Shown here in pieces: positions 55,153 to 64,000 of a DNA stretch of 64,000 nt (its first letter is position 1; each line of letters begins with the position of its first letter). The stretch spans positions 15,867-79,866 of the forward strand of contig DIZF01000021.1 in NCBI GenBank assembly GCA_002427815.1, written 5' to 3'. The stretch is from Ramlibacter tataouinensis. Lineage in GTDB: Bacteria; Pseudomonadota; Gammaproteobacteria; Burkholderiales; Burkholderiaceae_C. Position numbers and translations under genes: made by a program. The notes beneath the pieces are model-generated. The model saw nothing but the letters and a program-made list of their open reading frames with translations, was not told the origin of the DNA and did no database searches.

Positions 55153-55946
55153 CCGGTAATGATCAGACCGGCGCCGAGCTCGGCGAGCCGCTGATCCGGA
55201 TGCGCAACCTGCGCAAGGTCTACCGCAAGCGCAACGAAGAATTTCTGGCGGTGTCCGACGTCACGATGGATATCTACCCGGGCGACCTGGTGTCGCTGGT
55301 CGGCCCCTCGGGCTGCGGCAAGACGACATTGCTGAAGATCCTGTCGGGGCTGCAGGGCCACGACGGCGGCACCCTGGAAGTGGGGGGCGCCGGCAGTGCG
55401 GGCTTCAATCCCGGCCGCGACGTCGGCATGGTGTTCCAGCAGCCGTTGTTGCTGAAGTGGCGCACCGTCCTGGACAACGTGCTGCTGCCCGCCGACATCC
55501 TGGGCCTGGAACGCAAGCAGGCGAGGGCGCGCGCCCACGAGCTGCTGGAGATGGTCGGGCTGGCCGGGTTCGACCAGAAATATCCCTACGAGCTGTCGGG
55601 GGGGATGCAGCAGCGCGCCGCCATCGCCCGCGCGCTGATCCATTCCCCCAAGCTGGTGCTGATGGACGAGCCGTTCGGCGCGCTGGACGCATTGACCCGC
55701 GAAAAGATGAACATGGAGATGCTGCGCATCTGGGCCGAGAGCCGCACCACTTTCGTAGTGGTGACGCACAGCATCCAGGAGGCGGTGTTCCTGGGATCGC
55801 GCTGCGCCGTGCTGACGGCCGGGCCGGCGCGCATGGCCGACTTCTTCACCATCCACCTGGAGGAGCCGCGCAAACTCCAGATCAAGACCAGCCCCGAATT
55901 CGGCGAGTACGTGCGGCGGATCTACGAGCTGCTCGGGGTCGAGTAA
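55149..55946 (+). CDS. ABC transporter ATP-binding protein, NitT/TauT type
   Basis: A 265-residue ATPase. Walker A is LVGPSGCGKTTLL, Q-loop GMVFQQPLLL, signature YELSGGMQQRAAIARALIHSP, Walker B LVLMDEPFGALDA and H-loop VVVTHSIQEAV. The GTG at 55149 overlaps the previous stop (GTGA), preferred over a GTG nine bases earlier. It completes the importer with the permease and binding protein. The end overlaps the convergent methyltransferase by 25 bases. Confidence 0.95.
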   Translation: MTGNDQTGAELGEPLIRMRNLRKVYRKRNEEFLAVSDVTMDIYPGDLVSLVGPSGCGKTTLLKILSGLQGHDGGTLEVGGAGSAGFNPGRDVGMVFQQPLLLKWRTVLDNVLLPADILGLERKQARARAHELLEMVGLAGFDQKYPYELSGGMQQRAAIARALIHSPKLVLMDEPFGALDALTREKMNMEMLRIWAESRTTFVVVTHSIQEAVFLGSRCAVLTAGPARMADFFTIHLEEPRKLQIKTSPEFGEYVRRIYELLGVE

Positions 55947-56557
55947 CGTCCCCATACCAGCAGCAGGTTGTTGGCCGGCATAGCATGCCGCGCCTGCAGG
56001 CGCAAGCCGGCCAGTGCGGCTTCCTCGGCAACGTCCTGCAGCCGGCGCAAGCCCCAGGCGGCGTTGCGCATGCGCAGGCTCTGGTGAAAGGCGAGGTTGC
56101 TCGGTGCGGTAGCAACGTCCTCCTCGAAATAGGGCCCGTAGGTCACGAGTACGCCGTCCGGCGCGAGATGGCGGGCCGCGCCCCGCATCAGCGCGGCGCA
56201 GGTGGCCCAGGGTGCGATGTGCAGCATGTTGGCGCAGAAGACGGCATCGAAGGCTTCGGCAAAGGGCGGTCCTGCCGCGGGCCATTGCGGCGCCAGCACG
56301 TCCAGTGGCAGCGGCGGCCGCACGTTCGCCAGGCCGGCCTGAGCCGTCGCCGCCGCGATCGCGGCCAGGGCCGTGGTGTCGGCATCCGTCGGCTGCCAGG
56401 TCCAATCCGGCAGGCCGGCCGCGAACCAGGCCACATGCTGGCCGGTGCCCGAGGCGATCTCGAGCGCGGTCCCGTGCCGGGGCAGCACCTTGCGCAGCGC
56501 ATCGAGGATGGGCTGCTTGTTGCGGTCGGCGGCGGTGCTGATGGGAGTCGCGGTCAT
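55922..56557 (-). CDS. DUF938 SAM-dependent methyltransferase-like protein
   Basis: A 211-residue protein of the DUF938 family. It begins ISTAADRNKQPILDALRKVLPRHGTALEIASGTGQHV, where EIASGTGQHV is motif I, and FDAVFCANMLHIAPW is motif II-III; FEEDVATAPSNLAFHQSLR is the family's late motif. The methyl acceptor is unknown. It overlaps the upstream polyamine-synthase-like gene by 4 bases (ATGA), so the pair forms an operon. It is convergent with and overlaps the ABC ATPase gene. Confidence 0.83.
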   Translation of the reverse strand: MTATPISTAADRNKQPILDALRKVLPRHGTALEIASGTGQHVAWFAAGLPDWTWQPTDADTTALAAIAAATAQAGLANVRPPLPLDVLAPQWPAAGPPFAEAFDAVFCANMLHIAPWATCAALMRGAARHLAPDGVLVTYGPYFEEDVATAPSNLAFHQSLRMRNAAWGLRRLQDVAEEAALAGLRLQARHAMPANNLLLVWGRYSTPSSS

Positions 56558-57327
56558 GGCGTTGCCCCACCGGCGGCCAGCGGGCGAGCATTCCAGCCGA
56601 TCTGCGCGAACTCGGTCCTCAGTTGCCGCCGGGCGCCCTCATCCAGCCGGCCCGCCCATTCCCGGCTGCGCAAGGCCTCCAGCGTCACGGTCCGGCCGCG
56701 GCCGGCCAGCACGATGCCATTGGCCTTTTCGCCGGCCGTCACCTCCATCGCGTTGCCGCCGAAGCGGGTGGCGATGCGCCGGGTAAACAGATCGTATTCG
56801 GGATGGTCGATGTGCAGGTTGACCACCAGCAGCCCCCCGGGCGCCAGCGCCCGGAAACAGTTGTCGTAAAAGTCCTGCGAACACAGTTGCGGCGGCTGGC
56901 CCGCGTGATCGAAGCCGTCGACCAGCAGCACGTCGATGGCGCCGGGCACCGCGGTGGCCACATGGAGCGCGCCGTCGTCGGTGAGGACAGTGAGCCGGTC
57001 ATCGTCATCCGGAATGCTGAATTCGCGCCGCAGCGCGATCACCTCGGGGTTGTTTTCCACCACGGTCATCTGCGCCGAGGGCAGGTGGCGGTGGCAGAAC
57101 TTGACCAGCGAGCCGCCGCCCAGGCCGATCATGGTGATGCGGTGCGGCCGCGGGTTGAGCAGCAGAAAGCCCATCATGGTCAGCGTGTAGTCCACCTGCA
57201 GCTCGTCGGGCCGGCCCACGCGCATGCTGCTTTGCACCTCGCCGTGGGTGAAATGCAGCGACCGGATGCCCTGGTCCTGGATGACGAACGGGACCTCGAA
57301 CCGGAGGTTGGCGAATGAGCCGCACAT
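56554..57327 (-). CDS. spermidine-synthase-like protein
   Basis: A 257-residue protein with the polyamine-synthase/SAM fold. ITMIGLGGGSLVKFCHRHLPSAQMTVVENNPEVIALRR carries the nucleotide-binding motif, and LTDDGALHVATAVPGAIDVLLVDGFD the next strand. The C-terminus (about 190-257) is divergent. The catalytic Asp pair of true SpeE is not fully evident, so it may be a non-polyamine relative. It is co-transcribed with the DUF938 gene. The hairpin-rich gap lies directly upstream. Confidence 0.78.
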   Translation of the reverse strand: MCGSFANLRFEVPFVIQDQGIRSLHFTHGEVQSSMRVGRPDELQVDYTLTMMGFLLLNPRPHRITMIGLGGGSLVKFCHRHLPSAQMTVVENNPEVIALRREFSIPDDDDRLTVLTDDGALHVATAVPGAIDVLLVDGFDHAGQPPQLCSQDFYDNCFRALAPGGLLVVNLHIDHPEYDLFTRRIATRFGGNAMEVTAGEKANGIVLAGRGRTVTLEALRSREWAGRLDEGARRQLRTEFAQIGWNARPLAAGGATP

Positions 57328-57384
57328 GGGTTATTGTCGCTCGGGCCGGCGACTGGGAGGCTCTGACCAAGTCACGCCGTGCGC

Positions 57385-57683
57385 GACGGTGTTTTTCCGG
57401 GATGAGATGCAAGGCGCCAGACCCAAGGCAAGCCTGGACGGCTTGCCTGGTCTGGCAACGCGGCCCCGCAACCGCTTGGCGGTTGCGGTTCCTGATGCGG
57501 CCGAATTCGGCATGCACGGCCAAGCCGTGCGTGCCCGGAAAAACATCGTCCCTACGGGCTCGGCCCGAGCAAACGCGGTCGCGTTTGCGGGCCATATCGG
57601 CCGCATCGGGCGGGTACAGCCGACCGGCTGTACCGACCGGCCCTTTGCCCACCAAGTTCCTGGCCCGTGCATCCAGCACGGGC
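57385..57683. other. hairpin-rich noncoding element
   Basis: A 428-base gene-free gap holds at least seven near-perfect inverted repeats. A 17-bp stem (57385-57401 with 57534-57550, one G-T pair) encloses three hairpins: 57417-57455 (16 pairs with a 2-base bulge), 57466-57488 (10 pairs, 3-base loop) and 57511-57533 (10 pairs). Outside it lie 57569-57588 (8 pairs, 4-base loop), 57613-57634 (9 pairs, 4-base loop) and 57663-57683 (8 pairs, 5-base loop). A further 13-base complement (57491-57503 with 57598-57610) would cross the long stem. It may be a structured RNA or a palindromic repeat element; strand unknown. Confidence 0.7.
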
Positions 57684-57755
57684 TGCGAAACGTTGGCGGA
57701 CAAATCATCCGGTTTTTGACTCGAGCGCGCATGGCGGCACTTGATCAGAGCCTCC

Positions 57756-59159
57756 CTAGACCAAGCGTTCGATCTTCCGCTTGCACCAGACCAGCCGGTA
57801 ATAGCTCGCCTGCAGCACCAGCATCGCCACGAAGGTGATCGGGTAAGCCATCCACACACCGTTGATGCCGAAGCGGTGGCTCAGGAGCCAGGCCGACGGC
57901 ACTTCGATGGCTGCGATGCAGAAGATCGAAATGCTGGTGGGTACCAGCACCGCGCCACTGGAGCGCATCACCCCGCTCAGCAGGGACTGGAACCCGAACA
58001 CCAGGCTGCTCCACAGCATGATGTGAAGCAGCGTCTGTGCCAACTCGATCACCGGCGGGCTGGTGACGAACGCGCTGACCAGGTGGCGCGAGAACAGGTA
58101 GCCGATCAGCACCAGGCTGCCCGTGATGGCCAGGTTCATCTTCAGCCCGGTGCGCGTGATCGTGCCCAGGAGGTGGGCGCGCCCGGCCCCGATGGACTGG
58201 GCCCCCAGGATGGAAGCGGTGATCGCGATCGAGAGCGCCGGGAACTGCACGTAGTTGACCACCTGGTTCACGGCGCCGTAGGCTGCCGTGGCGTTCGAGC
58301 CGAAGCCATTGACGATGGACAGCAGCACGATCTCGGCCAGTGCGATGACGACCATCTGGACGCCAGTGGGCAGGCCGATGCGGATCACCAGCCGCAGCAG
58401 CCGCGGATTGATGCGCAAGGCCCGCAGCAGCTCGAGGTCGGGCGCCAGCGCATGGCCGCGGCGGCGCATGAACCACGCCAGGAACGCGAGCGCGGTCATG
58501 AAGGAAACGATGGATGCCGCCGCCGCGCTGGTGACGCCCAGTTGCGGCAGGCCCCACCAGCCGCGGATGAAAGCCGGCGTCAGCACGCACGACACCGAGG
58601 TGGACAGAACCAGCGCATACAGCGGCGTGAGGGTGTCGCCCACGCCGCGCATCAGCTGCGTATACAGGATGAAGACCAGCAGCCCCGGCATCGCCAGCAT
58701 CATCATGCGGGCGTAACCGACGGCCATGGGCAGCACATCGGCCGGCGTGCCGAGCGCGCCCAGCAGCGCCCCGGTGAAGGTGCCGCCGAACAGCGCCACC
58801 GCCAGGCCCAGCAACAAGCCCAGCGCCAGCGCCGTGCCGGCGATCGCCTTGACCTTGTGCGGCTCGCGCGCGCCCCAGGCCTGTCCGATCAGCACGGAGG
58901 CGCCGGCGCCGACGCCGATCACCAGCGAAATGAAGAAAAAGACGATGGGGAACATGCCCGCCACCGCGGCCAGCGCCTTGGTGCCCAGCATCTGGCCCAC
59001 GAACACGTTGTTGAGCGTGCCCGAGAGCGATTGCAGGATATTGGCCAGGATCATCGGCCCGAGAAAAGCGAGGAAGACCCGCCACAGCGGCGCGGAACCC
59101 GCCGGACCCGCGCTGCGGCGCAGTGGCTCGGGAGAAGAGGGAAATTGGCTTTCGGGCAT
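57756..59159 (-). CDS. MATE-family efflux transporter
   Basis: A 467-residue 12-helix MOP-superfamily exporter. LWRVFLAFLGPMILANILQSLSGTLNNVFVGQMLGTKALAAVAGMFP opens the N-lobe and the duplicated C-lobe begins near residue 235 (RIGLPTGVQMVVIALAEIVLLSIVNGFG). Substrates are probably cationic drugs or metabolites by family; none can be named. The ATG at 59159 is preferred over a TTG four codons earlier. It is transcribed toward the hairpin-rich gap. Confidence 0.9.
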   Translation of the reverse strand: MPESQFPSSPEPLRRSAGPAGSAPLWRVFLAFLGPMILANILQSLSGTLNNVFVGQMLGTKALAAVAGMFPIVFFFISLVIGVGAGASVLIGQAWGAREPHKVKAIAGTALALGLLLGLAVALFGGTFTGALLGALGTPADVLPMAVGYARMMMLAMPGLLVFILYTQLMRGVGDTLTPLYALVLSTSVSCVLTPAFIRGWWGLPQLGVTSAAAASIVSFMTALAFLAWFMRRRGHALAPDLELLRALRINPRLLRLVIRIGLPTGVQMVVIALAEIVLLSIVNGFGSNATAAYGAVNQVVNYVQFPALSIAITASILGAQSIGAGRAHLLGTITRTGLKMNLAITGSLVLIGYLFSRHLVSAFVTSPPVIELAQTLLHIMLWSSLVFGFQSLLSGVMRSSGAVLVPTSISIFCIAAIEVPSAWLLSHRFGINGVWMAYPITFVAMLVLQASYYRLVWCKRKIERLV

Positions 59160-59372
59160 GGTCTGTGTCAACGCGCTTCGTTCTTGTTGAATGCCCCGAG
59201 CCGGCCGCTTGCCGAACCTTGGAGGAATCGAGGATTATGTTGCGCGCGGTACTTCGCCCGACGGCAGCCGCACAGGCGCTAACGACACTTTGCAATGCGC
59301 CCACCCCAGCTTTGCACGGCGTACATGTTCCAGGCGGACCATGAAGGCTCACTATCAGCCAGGGACTTCATC

Positions 59373-59903
59373 ATGAAATCGACAGCTCTCACCTGCGCCA
59401 TCGCGGCGGCATCGCTGGGCTTGGCCTCGCTGTCGTATGCCCAGGACTACCAACGCGGCGATCGCGACGGCCGCTACGCCGACCGCCAGGGTCACGCGAG
59501 CCAGGATGGCCGCAGCGTCGAGCGCAGAGACTCGCGCCAAGGCTGGCAGAACGGCCAGCAGCAGCCGCGTCAATACGATGCGCAACGCCAGTACGACCGT
59601 AACGGACAGTCCGAACGGCATGCACAGCAGCCGCAGTACAGCCAGCAGTACGGCTACAGCCAGTACAACCGGCAAGGCCGCAACGCTCAGCAAGGTGCGT
59701 GGGGCGCCCAGGCGCCGCAGTACCGGCGCGGCGAGTACGTGCCGGACCCATACCGCCAGCGCCAGTACTACGTCAACGACTGGCGCGCCCGTCACCTGTC
59801 CGCACCGCCGTACGGGTACCAGTGGGTGCAGAGGGACGGCGGGGACTACCTGCTGGTCGCTCTGGCGACCGGTTTGATCGCCAACCTGCTACTCAATCAG
59901 TAA
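59373..59903 (+). CDS. exported Gln/Tyr/Arg-rich RcnB-like protein
   Basis: A 176-residue protein with a signal peptide (ALTCAIAAASLGLASLSYA, cut near residue 23). Residues 25-120 are a low-complexity Gln/Tyr/Arg/Asp region; the C-terminal part has YYVNDWRARHLSAPPYGYQWVQRDGGDYLLVALATGLIANLLL, the RcnB-family signature and a final hydrophobic helix. The family includes a periplasmic Ni/Co-related protein in E. coli, but a metal role is unproven here. The ATG at 59373 is preceded by a weak AGGGA site. A second RcnB/CigR-type gene lies at 42277. Confidence 0.78.
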   Translation: MKSTALTCAIAAASLGLASLSYAQDYQRGDRDGRYADRQGHASQDGRSVERRDSRQGWQNGQQQPRQYDAQRQYDRNGQSERHAQQPQYSQQYGYSQYNRQGRNAQQGAWGAQAPQYRRGEYVPDPYRQRQYYVNDWRARHLSAPPYGYQWVQRDGGDYLLVALATGLIANLLLNQ

Positions 59904-59944
59904 GGCGCCGGCGCCTTGTCCGCGTCGATTGCGAGCCGTGCGGT

Positions 59945-60268
59945 TCAGAACGGCCGCGGCAGCGCCCTCAGTCCCAGCCAGGCGGCGCCGATGACGGCAT
60001 TGACCGCCACGCTGAGCGATGCCGGCACGTAGAAGAACGACGACAGCTCGGGCAGATCCAGCAGCAACTCGGCGAACATTCCCAGGCCGTACAGCACCAG
60101 GCCGAAGTACAGCCAGCGCCGCATGTAAGTCAGCAGCCAGTGCGCCTGTTCATGGTTGTGGCGCCAGGCCGCGGCGCGTTCGAACACGTCGCCGCGCCGG
60201 GCGTCCTCGAACAGCCAGTCGAAGAAGAAATAGCGGTACAGCAGGGTCCGGAAGGGGAGGTCTGGCAC
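59945..60268 (-). CDS. conserved two-helix membrane protein of unknown function
   Basis: A 107-residue protein with a distinctive start, LPFRTLLYRYFFFDWLFEDARRGD, then ERAAAWRHNHEQAHWLLTYMRRW. Two hydrophobic segments follow (about 53-72 and 80-100). The pattern is familiar from uncharacterised Burkholderiales proteins. The GTG start at 60268 is a choice among weak options; a longer frame from 60337 exists. It is convergent with the RcnB-like gene. Confidence 0.65.
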   Translation of the reverse strand: MPDLPFRTLLYRYFFFDWLFEDARRGDVFERAAAWRHNHEQAHWLLTYMRRWLYFGLVLYGLGMFAELLLDLPELSSFFYVPASLSVAVNAVIGAAWLGLRALPRPF

Positions 60269-60422
60269 GTCGACACCTTGTGCGATAACCCGACAAGGAC
60301 AGGCGCACCCATTTTCCGCCGTTCGGGCGGCGCCCATGTAGGAATCCGCCTTCGTGTGGCGTACTACTTGGCCTCGCCCCTGGGCCGATGGCCGCGCTTC
60401 AGGCCGCGGTCGAGCCGCGAAC

Positions 60423-61454
60423 TCAACCGTTCTTGATGCGGCTGACCAGCGCCTGGGTGTAAGCCGCCGTGCTGGCCTTGCCGCCGAGGTCGCCGGTGCG
60501 CACCTGGTCGAGGTTCAGCGTGTCGTCGATCGCCTGGCGCAAACGGTTGCCCAGGGCGCTGAGCTTGACGTGGTCCAGCATCATCGCCGCGGCCAGCAGC
60601 AGCGCTGTGGGGTTGGCGATGCCCTTGCCCGCGATGTCCGGCGCTGAGCCGTGCACGGCTTCGAAGATCGCCGCATCGGCGCCGATGTTGCCGCCCGGCG
60701 CCATGCCCAGGCCGCCCACCAGCCCGGCCACCAGGTCCGACAGCACGTCGCCGAACAGGTTGGTGGTCACCACCATGTCGAACTGCCAGGGGTTGAGCAC
60801 CAGTTTCATGGCGCAGGCGTCCACGATCATGGTCTCGAGTTCGAACCGGCCTTTGTACTTCTGCTCGTACAGAGCCACACCGGTTTCCAGGAAGATGCCG
60901 GTCAGCGCCTTCAGGATGTTGGCCTTGTGCACGATGGTGACCTTCTTGCGCCCGGTCGCGATCGCATGTTCGAACGCGAACTCCAGCAGCCGACGGCAGC
61001 CCTGTCGCGTGTTGATGCCGGTGGCCATCGCCACTGCGTGCGGATCGTCGTCGATGCGGATGTAGTTTTCGTGGCCGATGTACAGCCCTTCCAGGTTCTC
61101 GCGCACCACCACCAGGTCGATCTTGTCGTAGCGCCCGCCGGGAATGATGGTGCGGGCCGGCCGCAGGTTGGCGTAGAGCTGGAACTCTTCGCGCAGCCGC
61201 ACGTTCGAGGAGCGGTAGCCGCCGCCCGACGGCGTCTCCAGCGGGCCTTTGAGCGCCAGCCGGGTGCGGCGGATGCTGTCGAGGGTGGCGGAGGGCAACG
61301 GGTCGCCCGCGGCTTTCACGCCGGCCAGGCCGGCCGTCTGGCGATCCCACTGGAACGGGGCCTGCAGCGCGTCGAGCGCGGCCAGGGTGGCGTCGACGAT
61401 TTCGGGGCCGATGCCGTCGCCGGGGATCAGGGTTGCGGGAATGGTGTTGGACAT
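60423..61454 (-). CDS. NAD-type isocitrate/isopropylmalate-family dehydrogenase
   Basis: A 343-residue beta-decarboxylating dehydrogenase. ATLIPGDGIGPEI starts the fold; SSNVRLREEFQLYANLRPAR is the substrate-phosphate/carboxylate helix; VVRENLEGLYIGHE, VHKANILK, NLFGDVLSDL and HGSAPDIAGKGIANP follow in the family order. The serine in SSNVRLRE and overall shape favour NAD-isocitrate or tartrate dehydrogenase over isopropylmalate dehydrogenase. It is a single-gene unit here. If an isocitrate enzyme, it would follow the two aconitases of this window in the TCA cycle. Confidence 0.88.
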   Translation of the reverse strand: MSNTIPATLIPGDGIGPEIVDATLAALDALQAPFQWDRQTAGLAGVKAAGDPLPSATLDSIRRTRLALKGPLETPSGGGYRSSNVRLREEFQLYANLRPARTIIPGGRYDKIDLVVVRENLEGLYIGHENYIRIDDDPHAVAMATGINTRQGCRRLLEFAFEHAIATGRKKVTIVHKANILKALTGIFLETGVALYEQKYKGRFELETMIVDACAMKLVLNPWQFDMVVTTNLFGDVLSDLVAGLVGGLGMAPGGNIGADAAIFEAVHGSAPDIAGKGIANPTALLLAAAMMLDHVKLSALGNRLRQAIDDTLNLDQVRTGDLGGKASTAAYTQALVSRIKNG

Positions 61455-61522
61455 GTCAGTTCTCCAGCGAGGGTTCGCAGTTTAGGGTCGCGCTCACTGC
61501 CGAGCACGGACCGTTCACGCTT

Positions 61523-61846
61523 TCAGCGCATCCGCGACGGCTTGTGCCGCCGAAAGTCCAGAACGCGCCACACCTCGGGACCCAGCCCCAACGTGTGTGG
61601 AAGTACCTGGAACACGATGTAGCGGTTGCCGGCGCGATAGCCCTTGCGCCGCAAGGCGGCCAGGCACAAGGCATGAGCCGCGTTGTAGCCCAGGTCGAAA
61701 CGGCTTTCCAATGCGAGCGAGGTGTTTTTCGCATCCTCCAGGCGTGCGCGACCGCTGCGCAATAGTCCTTGAACCTCTTGTGCGTCGGCTGGCTCCTTCT
61801 GGAGTGACTTGCCGGATCCGCTCAGGTTGTCAAGCGCGCTTGCCAT
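61523..61846 (-). CDS. HEPN-like toxin partner, probably truncated at the C-terminus
   Basis: A 107-residue mostly helical protein. LLRSGRARLEDAKNTSLALESRFDLGYNAAHALCLAALRRKGYR resembles HEPN proteins paired with nucleotidyltransferases. Relatives continue after VLD with an RxxRN...Y catalytic-type segment; here the frame ends in RRHKPSRMR and stops. In the next frame the DNA reads SGLSAAQAVADALKA then stop, like a lost C-terminal helix, so a deletion plus frameshift is likely. It overlaps the nucleotidyltransferase gene by 17 bases. Confidence 0.65.
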   Translation of the reverse strand: MASALDNLSGSGKSLQKEPADAQEVQGLLRSGRARLEDAKNTSLALESRFDLGYNAAHALCLAALRRKGYRAGNRYIVFQVLPHTLGLGPEVWRVLDFRRHKPSRMR

Positions 61847-62417
61847 GCAGGATGTCCTCAGAACCCATCAGCCACAGCCGGGGCTGCTTCAGCACACGGG
61901 TCAGGAATGCATTGTTCTGGTTGATTCGCCTGGTGATGTCGGTGCGCGTGTACAGGGTTGGATTCACCTTGCGACCCAGTGTCCCGGCGGCGCTCTCCAA
62001 TGCGGCGAACGCGTCTGCGTAGCCCAAATCATCGCTGACGATCAACACGTCTACGTCGCTTTGCGCCGTGTCTTGTTGTTTGGCCACCGAACCATAGACA
62101 AAAGCAGCGTCGATCTGCGATGCCAATGGCGCCAGAGCTGAGCGCAACACGTCAACAAGGCCCGAGGTCTTGAGGACGAGTCCGCGCAGCTCGGCGAAAA
62201 CCGGCGCCGCATCGTTCGCCTGATAGTGCTTCTGGTTGCCTTGCGCGGTGACCTTGAGAAGGCCTGCCTGAGCGAGGGAAGCGAGTTCACGCTGCACTGC
62301 CCCTTTGCCCGACTGGGCCAGTGCGACGATTTCATTGGAAAAAAAGGTGCGGCCGGGGTTGCCGTACAGCAGTGCAAGCACACGCTGGCGGACCAGGGGA
62401 AACAGGGCGTCTGCCAT
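61830..62417 (-). CDS. MNT-type nucleotidyltransferase with N-terminal winged HTH
   Basis: A 195-residue protein. The first 75 residues are a winged helix (VRQRVLALLYGNPGRTFFSNEIVALAQSGKGAVQRELASL, wing KVTAQGNQKHYQAN). The second domain is a minimal nucleotidyltransferase: FVYGSVAKQQDTAQSDVDVLIV, giving GS (109-110) and the metal Asp pair D121/D123. Proteins of this class act as antitoxins to HEPN RNases by AMPylating them. The ATG at 62417 is chosen so that two direct-repeat operators stay outside the gene; ATG 62456 is possible. It is transcribed before the HEPN gene. Confidence 0.78.
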   Translation of the reverse strand: MADALFPLVRQRVLALLYGNPGRTFFSNEIVALAQSGKGAVQRELASLAQAGLLKVTAQGNQKHYQANDAAPVFAELRGLVLKTSGLVDVLRSALAPLASQIDAAFVYGSVAKQQDTAQSDVDVLIVSDDLGYADAFAALESAAGTLGRKVNPTLYTRTDITRRINQNNAFLTRVLKQPRLWLMGSEDILHGKRA

Positions 62418-62451
62418 GGTTACCGCCTGCGGATTGGATCGATCCTTCGTA

Positions 62452-62489
62452 CCCATAATGGGGCCGATCATACCCAAATTGGGTCCGAT
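62452..62489. promoter_or_regulatory. two tandem operator repeats before the MNT gene
   Basis: CCCATAATGGGGCCGAT (62452-62468) and CCCAAATTGGGTCCGAT (62473-62489) are direct repeats, each with a CCCA-N3-TGGG palindrome. Their start-to-start spacing is 21 bases, two helical turns. A TATGAT -10 on the minus strand (62472-62467) falls inside. Likely autoregulatory sites for the winged-helix part of the adjacent protein. Confidence 0.62.
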
Positions 62490-62501
62490 TTGGCGGGCAA
62501 C

Positions 62502-63917
<1,416 letters not shown>

Positions 63918-64000
63918 AGTTCAATGATTTCACAGCAGGCCGCTGCGGCGGTTTTGGCGGCCGATTGACCTTGGGCCGGGCCACAAAAGCAAATGCCCGC

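Noticed and set aside
57385..57683. Possible integron attC array or CRISPR-like array
   Set aside because: The hairpins differ in sequence and size, with no conserved R-box pair, no integrase and no identical spaced repeats.
57224..57838. A 204-codon plus-strand frame through the hairpin-rich gap
   Set aside because: It starts inside the antisense of a polyamine-synthase-like gene and ends inside the MATE gene, and the DNA between is dominated by hairpins. Protein-like phrases there follow from the palindromes.

Overview
The window is about 64 kb of high-GC DNA, densely packed with typical beta-proteobacterial housekeeping genes. The gene content and order (mdh/citE-like/acnB, kynBUA, purM/AI-2E exporter/hda/HAD/pcnB/folK, an extra infA, PA2778/PA2779-type proteins) point to the Burkholderiales, most likely the Comamonadaceae (Ramlibacter, Variovorax or Polaromonas-like). 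That placement is inference from protein character and synteny, not from a marker search. I see no insertion sequence, prophage, CRISPR array, rRNA or tRNA gene.

Layout. 1-10.2 kb is central metabolism: the 3' end of malate dehydrogenase, a CitE-like lyase, an exported protein, aconitase B with its terminator, serC-serA with overlapping ends, and aconitase A. 10.3-14.8 kb holds an FAD monooxygenase, the tryptophan-to-anthranilate operon kynB-kynU-kynA, and a small HTH-like gene behind a perfect LexA palindrome. 14.8-22.4 kb has argD-argF, rpsT, murJ, a SirB1 protein, an MFS transporter and purM. 22.5-27.0 kb is a tightly overlapped run: AI-2E-type exporter, hda, HAD phosphatase, pcnB and folK. 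27.1-30.1 kb carries a phosphatase, two multiheme cytochromes c and a 2Fe-2S ferredoxin.

30.2-42.8 kb contains smaller accessory genes (GNAT, DUF808, methyltransferase, PA2778/PA2779), the Fur-type feoAB ferrous iron operon, a ribosome-associated factor, gshA, and an infA paralogue behind a long leader. 42.8-49.4 kb has two hydrolases, an aspartoacylase-like protein and a multi-PAS histidine kinase with a perfect FNR-type box placed at about -41.5.

49.4-55.9 kb is the most coherent undescribed unit. A NitT/TauT-type ABC importer (binding protein, permease, ATPase) is interleaved with an NAD-dependent epimerase-like protein, a GNAT and a dihydrodipicolinate-synthase-family protein, next to a TetR regulator. 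The same palindromic operator lies inside both outward promoters, so the locus looks like one inducible uptake and catabolism regulon of unknown substrate.

55.9-64 kb carries two SAM-fold proteins, a 430-bp gene-free stretch packed with perfect hairpins, a MATE transporter, an RcnB-like protein, an NAD-type isocitrate/tartrate dehydrogenase, a MNT/HEPN-type toxin-antitoxin locus whose HEPN part is truncated, and dbpA.
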